Positions 7,345 to 14,000 of a stretch of DNA of 15,798 nucleotides are shown here, in pieces. The position numbers and the translations under genes were made by a program. This DNA comes from CAZSXS01 sp964611385 (GTDB lineage Bacteria; Bacillota; Clostridia; Lachnospirales; CAYPQA01): the NCBI GenBank assembly GCA_964611385.1, contig CAZSXS010000083.1, forward strand, positions 1-15,798. Reading direction: 5' to 3'. The notes under the pieces were generated by a model. It saw only the letters and a program-made list of their open reading frames with translations, ran no database searches and had not been told where the DNA came from. Every line of letters begins with the position of its first letter. Position 1 is the first letter of the stretch.

Positions 7345-7373
7345 TTGACAAGCAAAACATTATCTGCTATTTT
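7345..7373 (+). promoter_or_regulatory. Sigma-A-type promoter for the trp leader and trpB2
   Basis: A consensus TTGACA (7345-7350) is followed by a 17-base spacer and TATTTT (7368-7373). Transcription would start near 7380, about 33 bases before the leader-peptide ATG and 240 bases before trpB2. Confidence 0.75.
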
Positions 7374-7412
7374 ATCACAAATCAATTTTTAAAACTCACC
7401 CTTGGAGGCATC

Positions 7413-7514
7413 ATGACACACAGGTCCCTTTCTACAATCGCATGGCGTTGGTGGAGCTTTATTAACGAAGTTAATAGGGTCACTTTGTCGTGCAAAAGTT
7501 TCGGTCTTGTTTAA
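7413..7514 (+). CDS. trpL: Trp-rich leader peptide of a transcription attenuator
   Basis: A 33-codon ORF has a well-placed CTTGGAGG (7400-7406) and contains TGG CGT TGG TGG at residues 11-14 (7443-7454), a Trp-Arg-Trp-Trp run. It sits between a strong promoter and an intrinsic terminator, directly ahead of a tryptophan synthase beta gene. This is the layout of classical ribosome-mediated trp attenuation: when charged tRNA-Trp is scarce, a ribosome stalls at these codons and changes leader folding so that the terminator does not form. The symbol is by analogy with the enterobacterial leader. The same frame is open back to 7311, but nothing supports a start there. Confidence 0.8.
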   Translation: MTHRSLSTIAWRWWSFINEVNRVTLSCKSFGLV

Positions 7515-7533
7515 TGCTCCTGTTAAATAAAGC
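7456..7533 (+). promoter_or_regulatory. Candidate antiterminator pairing in the trp leader
   Basis: GCTTTATTAAC (7456-7466), directly after the Trp codons, is complementary to GTTAAATAAAGC (7522-7533) with one bulged A. The latter includes the start of the terminator's 5' arm, so pairing would block the terminator. A competing small hairpin, ATTAAC GAA GTTAAT (7461-7475), uses part of the same arm. The complementarity is visible in the sequence. Which fold dominates is inference, and a ribosome stalled at the last Trp codon might partly cover the left arm. Confidence 0.5.
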
Positions 7534-7573
7534 CCTTTTGGTTTGCGCTTAGTGAACCAATAGGGCTTTTTTT
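7529..7573 (+). terminator. Attenuator terminator upstream of trpB2
   Basis: The stem pairs AAAGCCCT (7529-7536) with AGGGCTTT (7562-7569) and, past one T:T mismatch, TTGGTT (7538-7543) with AACCAA (7555-7560), followed by a T-run to 7573. It lies between the leader-peptide stop and the trpB2 ribosome binding site, so it works as a conditional terminator rather than an end-of-gene signal. Confidence 0.85.
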
Positions 7574-7616
7574 ATATTTTTTAACTAATTAACTTATCTT
7601 GAAAGGATTTGAGCTT

Positions 7617-8987
7617 ATGAACCAAACAAAGATTCCGTACAAAATTTACTTATCAGAAAACGATATGCCCAAGCAATGGTATAATATGAGGGCTATCATG
7701 AAAGAGCAGCCCGACCCTATGCTGCACCCAGGTACCATGAAACCTTGTTCAAAGGAAGAACTGTCTCAGGTGTTCTGTGCCGATTTGGTTGAGCAAGAGT
7801 TAAACACCAAGGACGAGTTGATAGAGATCCCGCAAGAGATTGGGGATTTTTATAAGATGTACAGACCCTCTCCCTTGGTAAGAGCCTATTGCCTGGAAAA
7901 GCTCCTAGGCACTCCGGCAGAAATCTACTATAAATTTGAGGGAACCAACACCTCCGGCTCTCACAAGCTGAATTCGGCAGTGGCTCAGGTTCATTATGCT
8001 AAGAAACAGGGGCTGACTCATCTGACCACGGAAACCGGAGCAGGGCAATGGGGAACGGCCTTGTCTATGGCTTGTGCTTTTTATGGCATTGATCTGAGTG
8101 TGTATATGGTAAAGGTTTCCGCTGAGCAAAAGCCATACAGAAGGTCTGTAATGGAAACCTATGGCGCAAAGGTCATTCCTTCGCCCTCCGATACCACTAG
8201 AGTCGGACGTAAGATCTTGGAGGAAAACCCCACTACAGGAGGCTCCTTGGGCTGTGCCATTTCTGAAGCCATCGAAAAGTCCATGGAGACGGAAAACTGC
8301 AAATATGTGTTGGGTAGCGTCATGAACCATGTACTCCTTCATCAAAGCATTATTGGTATGGAAACGAAGGTTGCCTGCGAGATGTACGGGATTCAACCGG
8401 ATATCATCATCGGCTGCGCCGGGGGCGGTTCTAATCTGGGCGGCATCATGGCACCTTTTATGGGAGACAAGATCAAGGGAAAGAATCAGATTGAGTTCAT
8501 TGCTATTGAACCGGCTTCCTGTCCTTCCTTGACCAGAGGTAAATACGCCTACGACTTTGGCGATACGGGCAAAACCACCCCATTGGTTCGAATGTATACT
8601 CTGGGAAGTGGCTTTATTCCTTCGCCCAACCATGCCGGTGGACTTCGATATCACGGCATGAGCCCCATTTTGTCCAAGCTCTATCACGATGGGTACTTTA
8701 CAGCCAAATCCTATGCTCAAAGCGAGGTTTTTGAAGCGGCAGTTCTGTTTGCGAAATGCGAAGGAACACTTCCGGCACCGGAATCCTCTCATGCCATTAA
8801 GGGCGCTCTGGATGAAGCGATCAAGTGCAGGGAGACGGGCGAAAAGAAAACCATTATTTTTGGCTTGACGGGAACGGGATACTTTGACTTGACGGCCTAT
8901 GAGAGTTATAATAAGGGAAGGATGACAGATTATATCCCAACGGATGCGGATCTGGAAAAGGGGTTTGCCACATTGCCTAAGGCTTAA
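7617..8987 (+). CDS. trpB2: Stand-alone TrpB2-type tryptophan synthase beta chain (PLP enzyme)
   Basis: The 456-residue fold-type II PLP enzyme is expected to condense indole with serine, or a related amino acid, to tryptophan. Key segments are TSGSHKLNSA with the PLP-binding Lys117, TTETGAGQWG with the probable catalytic Glu139, and the phosphate-cradle loop GCAGGGSNLGG near 266-276. The length and the N-terminal extension (MLHPGTMKP) fit the TrpB2 subgroup rather than the roughly 400-residue TrpB1 that pairs with TrpA. No trpA or other trp gene is in the window, so it may salvage indole or act alone. The ATG at 7617 was preferred over TTG 7599 because AAAGGA (7602-7607) precedes it. The Trp attenuator upstream independently supports a role in tryptophan supply. 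Confidence 0.92.
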   Translation: MNQTKIPYKIYLSENDMPKQWYNMRAIMKEQPDPMLHPGTMKPCSKEELSQVFCADLVEQELNTKDELIEIPQEIGDFYKMYRPSPLVRAYCLEKLLGTPAEIYYKFEGTNTSGSHKLNSAVAQVHYAKKQGLTHLTTETGAGQWGTALSMACAFYGIDLSVYMVKVSAEQKPYRRSVMETYGAKVIPSPSDTTRVGRKILEENPTTGGSLGCAISEAIEKSMETENCKYVLGSVMNHVLLHQSIIGMETKVACEMYGIQPDIIIGCAGGGSNLGGIMAPFMGDKIKGKNQIEFIAIEPASCPSLTRGKYAYDFGDTGKTTPLVRMYTLGSGFIPSPNHAGGLRYHGMSPILSKLYHDGYFTAKSYAQSEVFEAAVLFAKCEGTLPAPESSHAIKGALDEAIKCRETGEKKTIIFGLTGTGYFDLTAYESYNKGRMTDYIPTDADLEKGFATLPKA

Positions 8988-8990
8988 TGC

Positions 8991-9107
8991 ACCATATCAG
9001 GAATCAATATGGTAGCACGTGCCAAGCAACAACGGCACTCACGCTCAAGCAACGAAAGGGATACACCCCTGTCACAAGCCGTTTGGGGGGGATCCCTTTC
9101 GTTGCTT
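8991..9107 (+). promoter_or_regulatory. Structured intergenic region with three consecutive stem-loops
   Basis: Hairpin 1 pairs ACCATAT (8991-8997) with ATATGGT (9007-9013). Hairpin 2 pairs GTGCC (9019-9023) with GGCAC (9034-9038). Hairpin 3 is a perfect 16-bp stem (9047-9062 with 9092-9107) around a loop with its own CCCC/GGGG pairing. AAGCAAC in the loop of hairpin 2 (9024-9030) repeats the 5' arm of hairpin 3, so it could pair with GTTGCTT (9101-9107) instead. No T-run follows, so it is not a standard intrinsic terminator. It may be the trpB2 3' end, or a leader of the next gene. Confidence 0.55.
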
Positions 9108-9128
9108 TCATCGGATCGCTTGATACAA

Positions 9129-9188
9129 TGTGCTGGTATCGTGTAGTTACGGCTATGCAGTATTTGTGCTGGTACATAGTGTAGTTAC
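9129..9188 (+). repeat. Imperfect direct repeat upstream of the aldo/keto reductase gene (candidate operator)
   Basis: TGTGCTGGTA-(TC)-GTGTAGTTAC (9129-9150) recurs as TGTGCTGGTA-(CATA)-GTGTAGTTAC (9165-9188). The two copies share both outer blocks and differ only in the 2- or 4-base centre; start-to-start distance is 36 bases. They lie 40-100 bases before the start codon, where a regulator site or promoter would be expected. A weak promoter-like pair, TTGATA (9120-9125) and TAGTTA (9144-9149), overlaps the first copy. Confidence 0.5.
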
Positions 9189-9227
9189 CTTGTGAGCAGT
9201 GTAGGATCAAGAGGAGGAGAAGTGTTT

Positions 9228-10361
9228 ATGAAGAAGCGTACTTTGGGTCGGACAGGATTGGGTGTTACGGAGATTGGACTTGGTTGTGAACATTTAGTTG
9301 ATAAGAAGTTTGAAGAAGTGGACAGGGTGGTTAATAGCGCCTTAGATGCGGGTATAAATATTTTTGATGTGTTTATGCCCCAGGACGAAGTTCGAGACTT
9401 TATTGGAAGAGCCATTGGAAGCAGACGGTCGCAGGTTTATCTGCAAGGGCATTTGGGCGCTTGCCTGGATGAGAAGGGGCAATATCTGAAAAACACGGAT
9501 CTGCAAGCAGTGGAAAATCATTTTACGCGCTTTTTGAAGCTGACCCGCAGTGAGGTTGTGGACATTGGTATGCTTCACTTTATTGACAGCGAGCAGGATT
9601 ATAAGGATTACTTTGAAGGTGGCATCTTGGACTATGCGTTGCGCCTGAAGGAAAAGGGAATCATTCGCGCGATCGGAATGAGCAGTCATGTGCCTCAAGT
9701 CGCTCGGCGGGCTGTGGAAACTGGGGCCATAGATGTTTTGATGTTCAGCATCAACCCGATTTTCGACTTGTTTGCCCAAGATGTGGACTTAGATTCCCTC
9801 TTTGCGGGAAAAGATCTGGAGAAGTTGAAAGGCATGGATCGTTCTCGGACGGAGTTGTATGAAACCTGCGAAAAGCATGGCACCGCCATCACGGTAATGA
9901 AGGCCCTGGGTGGGGGCTGGCTTTTGAAGCCGAATTCTCCCTTTGGCGCCCCCATGACCGTGACCCAATGCGCCGCTTATGCTTTGGATCGCCCAGCTGT
10001 CGCCTCGGTTTTAATCGGTTGCCGGACAGAAGAAGAGGTTTTGGCGGCTGTTGAAGCCGATGCTTCCCCGGATCGTGACTACAGTGCAATTATCGGTAAT
10101 TCTCCAAAGTATGCCCTGACGGGCAAGTGCATGTACTGTAACCACTGTCTGCCCTGCCCCGTAAATCTGGACATTGCCTCCGTGACCAAGTATCTGCACC
10201 TTGCTGCCTCCAACGGACACAGTCCAACCCTACAGGCCCACTATGACAGCCTGCCAGTAAAAGCCTCCTCTTGTGCGGCCTGCGGAAGCTGTGAGGAAAA
10301 ATGCCCCTTTGGTGTGGCCGTGATTGAAAATATGAAGGCGGCAAAGGAAATGTTTGAGTAA
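9228..10361 (+). CDS. Aldo/keto reductase-family protein with C-terminal 2[4Fe-4S] ferredoxin-like domain
   Basis: The 377-residue protein opens with the AKR strand pattern (RTLGRTGLGVTEIGLG), has a TIM-barrel body of about 270 residues, and ends with two cysteine clusters: CMYCNHCLPCP (Cys301, 304, 307, 310) and CAACGSCEEKCP (Cys349, 352, 355, 359). This matches the predicted Fe-S oxidoreductase group of the AKR superfamily (COG1453-like), presumably a cytosolic redox enzyme of unknown substrate. Asp47 of the AKR tetrad is present, but the usual Tyr region reads MPQDE and the usual Lys region reads LQGHLG (His75), so classical NADPH carbonyl reduction is doubtful. The ATG at 9228 was chosen: GAGGAGG (9211-9217) lies 10 bases upstream, while GTG at 9222 is too close. 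Confidence 0.85.
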   Translation: MKKRTLGRTGLGVTEIGLGCEHLVDKKFEEVDRVVNSALDAGINIFDVFMPQDEVRDFIGRAIGSRRSQVYLQGHLGACLDEKGQYLKNTDLQAVENHFTRFLKLTRSEVVDIGMLHFIDSEQDYKDYFEGGILDYALRLKEKGIIRAIGMSSHVPQVARRAVETGAIDVLMFSINPIFDLFAQDVDLDSLFAGKDLEKLKGMDRSRTELYETCEKHGTAITVMKALGGGWLLKPNSPFGAPMTVTQCAAYALDRPAVASVLIGCRTEEEVLAAVEADASPDRDYSAIIGNSPKYALTGKCMYCNHCLPCPVNLDIASVTKYLHLAASNGHSPTLQAHYDSLPVKASSCAACGSCEEKCPFGVAVIENMKAAKEMFE

Positions 10362-10392
10362 GCGCTTTTAAATTCTACTCCTTACTCTAATT

Positions 10393-10539
10393 TCAAACAT
10401 GTGATAGCCTCCGCTTGAAAAAACATTGAAAAGAACGGTAGCTATGGAGCCTTGTGATGCACGAGCAAATTGGAGTGATCCCTAACCTATGCTCTCGCCC
10501 CGAAAAAGAAATTTTTCGGGTGGCGGGGGCTTTTTTATT
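10393..10539 (+). other. Decayed T-box leader (orphan relic of a metG-type T-box)
   Basis: The 5' part (TCAAACATGTGATAGCCT, then TTGAAAAAACAT) and the 3' part (GCTATGGAG, AAATTGG, TATGCTCTCG and the terminator) align with the intact metG T-box at 13646-13967, but about 170 bases in between are missing, including Stem I and the specifier codon. The T-box core AAATTGGGGTGGTATCAC has become AAATTGGAGTGATCCCTA, so the tRNA acceptor-binding bulge is altered. The terminator is nearly unchanged. No plus-strand gene follows: the next gene is on the minus strand. It can no longer sense tRNA. Confidence 0.8.
10499..10536 (+). terminator. Intrinsic terminator from the T-box relic, now ending the aldo/keto reductase transcript
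   Basis: CCCGAAAAA (10499-10507) pairs with TTTTTCGGG (10512-10520); an outer GCCCC (10497-10501) can alternatively pair with GGGGC (10526-10530). TTTTTT follows. It is the first intrinsic terminator after the aldo/keto reductase stop codon. Confidence 0.8.
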
Positions 10540-10579
10540 AAAGCGATTTAGAGTATGATTGCGAAGGCAACTAAAACAG

Positions 10580-13405
10580 TCAGCGGGCAAATAAATGAAA
10601 AGTACCAGTTGCTGTTGTCACCTCTATTTTGTTTGCTCCTGTTCCGCTTTTGTAGCTCACCGTGTCAAATTCGCCGTTGTCTTTCCAAGTGCCCTTATAG
10701 TCCCACTGAGAAGGCAACTTAAATTCTGAAAGGGTTGCATTTGTAAGTTTAAAATCAATATCAGATGCCTCGTTAGGCAGGTAAAAATAAACATCTCCAA
10801 TATTACTGCTAATATTGGTTAATTGTGGCGTGCTTGTTAGTTTTAAAGCAAGGTCACCCACATAGTTTTCAACAACCAAAGATTCGCAGGGTTTAAGGAG
10901 TGATAAGCTTAAATCTCCAACAGAATTTTTTAATTCTAATTCTTTAACAGAAAATGGCACTGTTACTTCTTTGCTTGACACAGACTTAAAAAGACTAATT
11001 TTATCATATTGACGTTGGGGAACGCGAATCGTCAGCAGTGCGTTTTCTTTATGCCCTGGAGTCTGATTCAATTCCCCATTGGGATAAATAACCTCTACAC
11101 TAAAAGTTTGATTTGAAGTGTTCATCTTCAGCTTGGCGTCTGCATACCAGGTTGCATGGCTAGCAGGATAAGTAAGTGTAGCAGAAAATATGTTGTCAGA
11201 ACTTTCTTCAAACACCAAATCAACGATTGACGCTTTAACATCAATTCCCTTAATGGTCGCTTTTTCGTCTATGTAGCTTTGATTTTGGAATCCATCCTGA
11301 TATGACGAAGGTTGGGCATTCGATTTCGAATCGGATTTCAGGGCTTGACTATCCAATTTATCACTATAAATTTTATCGGCAGTGGTATTGATCACGTTTA
11401 ACGCACCTGTTTCAGAATCAACAATAAGCGTTTTTGTTTTTGTTTTAGATATAGCGATATCTCCTCTTTTAGATTCTGCTTGAAGCACCGAACAATTTAA
11501 TCCATCAATGCTGATATTGCCATTTTCCGATTCAAAGCTCAAAACCAAATTGCTTGCATTTTGAGGTATGGTCACATAAATAGTGGACGAATATGCGGCA
11601 TTAGCACTCGATTCGGCTTTCCGTCCAAAATCAATTTCTCTTTTATTGGATGAAGTGTGAATGCCATCGCTGAATATATAGCTGCTTTTACTCGCCTCGT
11701 CTACCTCAATTTGAAAGCTGTTACCGCCTGTTTTTACAACAATATTTTCAGAAACAAGATTTTTGATAGCGCAACGGGGAACATCACCAAAGTCCCATGT
11801 TGTTTTTTTATTGTCTGTTCCAACACCCTCAATTATCTCACTTTCGTTGTTTGCCTTAATCAGCTTATTGTCATATACTTCGGAGTTATCTGACCATGCA
11901 CAAATTGCACCAACAGTCTTTCCCATACCTCCGGCATTTTCAATGTCAGCATTCCGAAGTGTCACATTATAAATTTGAGCTTCTTTAGCGAAACCGAACA
12001 AGCCAATAAGCTTTGATTCTTTATTGGTCATTTTAAGGTCTATGATCTCAAAGCCATTACCATTAAAGGTACCTGTAAAAGGTTTTTCTTGAGTGCCAAT
12101 GGGTATCCATTCTTTTGTCAGGGTAATGTTTTTATTCTGCATATAGTTTAGTTTAAGCATTGCTTCATCATTTACAATAGAACGGAATTGCTCTTCTGTG
12201 TCTATCAAATAAAAAACTTCATTTCCAAAAACTACGGTTTTCATCTTTGCCTCTATTACACTTTCTTGATTAACAACTATCTCTTTTATGCCATTGCTTG
12301 CACCATATACGCCCGTAACTGCAAACCCACATAGAAAAGCAAAGGTTAAGATTAGTGTGGAGCATTTTGCAAGTGTCGATTTTTTTTTAAACTTCATAAT
12401 TGAATCCAACCTTTCTTTAATAAGCGCCTTACCTTCATTAAGGGCTAAAGAAGCAAGAGGCTGATGATAATTCCCCATAGCCAACGCGTTGAGCAAGGTA
12501 TCGCCATAAGACTTCTGCTCCTTTGAATTAAGCTTTGAAATTACAGCTTCATCACAGGACAATTCGCAAGCACGGTTAATCTCACGCCCCATCAAGTAAA
12601 CCAAAGGGTTAAACCAGTGCAGACATATGGTGAATTGAACAAGCCATTTGTAAAACAAATCCAAGCGTTTATAATGCGTTAGCTCATGAATGATGGTATT
12701 TCTAAAGTCCACTTCGGACAATTTAGTGCTTGGAAGTATGATACAAGGTCTAAAAAAGCCAATGATGAGCGGCGATGAAATTAAGCTGTTTGTATAAAGC
12801 CCTATCACTTGCTTTACTTTTTCCTGCTCTAAAAGTTTACCAAACTGCTCCAAATGTTCTATGCCCGAAACCGCTGCACGCCCGGCCTTTATGTAGTGAA
12901 CAAAGCTTTGGTATATTGTAATTTTACGAACCAACAAGACAACTGCCATTACGAGCCATATGATCCATAGAGTTGGAAAGATCTGTGCCAAAGCTTTTTT
13001 AGGCTGTTGTATCAAAGTTGATTTTTGCGTTTTAGTTGGTATCCTGTTTGAGTGCTCATTGTCTGCTATCCTGTTTGACTGCTCATTGTTTGTATTTACA
13101 GACGAAGGAAACAGTACGTTAGAACTGTTGTCAAACTTTATAGTATTGTAAGTGTCATTAATCGGTACTTCCTGCTGCACAATGGGGGCATTCACTGCTA
13201 TTTCCATTCCATCAAAAAATGTCTCAAAAATATTTGCGCCAAGAGAAAAAGGAAACAACAATCTGGCAATAACAACAAGCCAAATATAATACTGCCAGCT
13301 TTTCCCAAGCCTATACCTTATAATCGGTTTAAACAAATATAGCATGAGAATAAAAAGCGAGCCAGAAAGAGATAGCCGCAATGCAGTAATCAAAACTTCA
13401 TTCAT
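10580..13405 (-). CDS. BlaR1/MecR1-type M56 membrane metallopeptidase fused to a large exported beta-rich region
   Basis: The 941-residue membrane protein has hydrophobic segments near 8-26, 38-56, 144-160 and 350-368. The M56 peptidase lies between the third and fourth: SPLIIGFFRPCIILP (211-225), the zinc motif HELTHYKRLD (His240, Glu241, His244) and ELSCDEAV (281-288) with the likely third ligand. In BlaR1 this domain cleaves the BlaI repressor when the outer sensor domain binds its ligand. Here the outer region (370-941) is not a penicillin-binding domain. It has a GLUG-like stretch (PFTGTFNGNGFEI then GLFGFA, about 400-510) and two DUF4097-like beta-solenoid stretches (about 575-690 and 740-935). 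No blaI-type repressor gene is adjacent. A 27-bp tandem repeat encodes NE(Q/H)SNRI twice near residues 107-122. The start is supported by AAGGTGG ten bases upstream. Confidence 0.85.
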   Translation of the reverse strand: MNEVLITALRLSLSGSLFILMLYLFKPIIRYRLGKSWQYYIWLVVIARLLFPFSLGANIFETFFDGMEIAVNAPIVQQEVPINDTYNTIKFDNSSNVLFPSSVNTNNEQSNRIADNEHSNRIPTKTQKSTLIQQPKKALAQIFPTLWIIWLVMAVVLLVRKITIYQSFVHYIKAGRAAVSGIEHLEQFGKLLEQEKVKQVIGLYTNSLISSPLIIGFFRPCIILPSTKLSEVDFRNTIIHELTHYKRLDLFYKWLVQFTICLHWFNPLVYLMGREINRACELSCDEAVISKLNSKEQKSYGDTLLNALAMGNYHQPLASLALNEGKALIKERLDSIMKFKKKSTLAKCSTLILTFAFLCGFAVTGVYGASNGIKEIVVNQESVIEAKMKTVVFGNEVFYLIDTEEQFRSIVNDEAMLKLNYMQNKNITLTKEWIPIGTQEKPFTGTFNGNGFEIIDLKMTNKESKLIGLFGFAKEAQIYNVTLRNADIENAGGMGKTVGAICAWSDNSEVYDNKLIKANNESEIIEGVGTDNKKTTWDFGDVPRCAIKNLVSENIVVKTGGNSFQIEVDEASKSSYIFSDGIHTSSNKREIDFGRKAESSANAAYSSTIYVTIPQNASNLVLSFESENGNISIDGLNCSVLQAESKRGDIAISKTKTKTLIVDSETGALNVINTTADKIYSDKLDSQALKSDSKSNAQPSSYQDGFQNQSYIDEKATIKGIDVKASIVDLVFEESSDNIFSATLTYPASHATWYADAKLKMNTSNQTFSVEVIYPNGELNQTPGHKENALLTIRVPQRQYDKISLFKSVSSKEVTVPFSVKELELKNSVGDLSLSLLKPCESLVVENYVGDLALKLTSTPQLTNISSNIGDVYFYLPNEASDIDFKLTNATLSEFKLPSQWDYKGTWKDNGEFDTVSYKSGTGANKIEVTTATGTFHLFAR
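13041..13094 (-). repeat. Two tandem 27-bp repeats in the M56 peptidase gene
   Basis: Blocks starting ATCCTGTTTGA(G/C)TGCTCATT on the plus strand recur at 13041 and 13068. They encode two 9-residue units containing NE(Q/H)SNRI in the loop between the second and third membrane segments. Confidence 0.75.
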
Positions 13406-13454
13406 TCTTTATTTACCACCTTCCTATTAAGCGTACTGTCTGTAATCCAAATTA

Positions 13455-13483
13455 AGGATAACACGCTGTAAGCATATTGTCAA
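13455..13483 (-). promoter_or_regulatory. Sigma-A-type promoter for the M56 peptidase gene
   Basis: Read on the minus strand: consensus TTGACA (13483-13478), 17-base spacer, TATCCT (13460-13455). The start codon lies about 50 bases downstream at 13405. Confidence 0.65.
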
Positions 13484-13526
13484 TACCTGAAAATTAGCTT
13501 TCCAAGCCTGTCTTCATCAATATTTA

Positions 13527-13625
13527 TACTCAGTCACATTTAGCTTTGCAAAGCCGCTGCCCAAAGCAATAAAATTTATCTGGGTTGAACGATGGCAGCT
13601 TAGCAAATGTTTAAGCGACTGAGAA
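13527..13625 (+). repeat. 99-bp palindromic dispersed repeat, copy 2 (MITE-like)
   Basis: This is the same length and orientation as the copy at 4732-4830. The left end TACTCAGTC is intact; the right end reads GACTGAGAA, one change from perfect. The subterminal arm is GCTGCC with GGCAGC here, against GCCGCC with GGCGGC in copy 1, so both arms have changed together and base pairing is kept. It lies between the M56 promoter and the metG T-box leader. Confidence 0.75.
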
Positions 13626-13662
13626 TAATTCCCCTTGCTTAAATCTCAAACATATGATATCC

Positions 13663-13966
13663 TACCCTTGAAAAAGGCATCGAAAAGAAGAGTAAGCGAG
13701 GAAAGCTTTTACAGAGAGCCCGGGTGCTGAGAACGGGTAAAGACGGAACTTGCCGAACATGATCTTGGAGCTGTGCACCGAAACCCTATTTACTGTGGCA
13801 GATAGGGCTAGGCTGCAACGGGTTCACCCGTTATCGTGAGAAGCTATCGGCTTTGGCCCGTAGCTATGGAGGCTCGTGCTGTGAAGTACGGGTAAATTGG
13901 GGTGGTATCACGAAGTATGCTCTCGTCCCCGAAAAAGAAATTTTTCGGGTGGCGGGGGCTTTTTTA
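13663..13966 (+). promoter_or_regulatory. T-box riboswitch (tRNA-Met) controlling metG
   Basis: Stem I elements are visible: AGTAAGCGAGG, ACAGAGAGC and the loop GAACATGATC, where ATG (13759-13761) followed by A is the specifier codon for methionine. The T-box itself, AAATTGGGGTGGTATCACG (13894-13912), is followed by a CGTCCCC that can form the antiterminator and by the terminator. Uncharged tRNA-Met pairing with the specifier and with the TGG bulge would stabilise the antiterminator and switch metG on. The specifier agrees with the downstream gene, which supports both calls. The exact transcription start was not identified, though a TATGAT (13653-13658) lies just upstream. Confidence 0.92.
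13927..13965 (+). terminator. T-box terminator upstream of metG
   Basis: CCCCGAAAAA (13927-13936) pairs with TTTTTCGGG (13941-13949), with an alternative outer CCCCG/CGGGGG pairing, followed by TTTTTT. It is almost identical to the relic terminator at 10499-10536. Confidence 0.85.
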
Positions 13967-14000
13967 TTTCTCAAAATTATTGCACAAAATGGAGGTAACT

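Noticed and set aside
7311..7412. An upstream extension of the Trp leader ORF
   Set aside because: It overlaps the promoter (7345-7373) and has no ribosome binding site; the ATG at 7413 follows CTTGGAGG.
7905..8792. A 295-codon open frame on the minus strand opposite trpB2
   Set aside because: It is antisense to a clearly recognisable PLP enzyme, has no ribosome binding site, and its translation shows no family pattern.
9047..9107. The 16-bp perfect hairpin as an intrinsic terminator of trpB2
   Set aside because: It is followed by TCATCGG rather than a T-run, so it was listed as a structured region instead.
8987..9210. Short frames on both strands in the trpB2 to aldo/keto reductase gap
   Set aside because: They run across hairpins and direct repeats, lack ribosome binding sites and resemble no protein.
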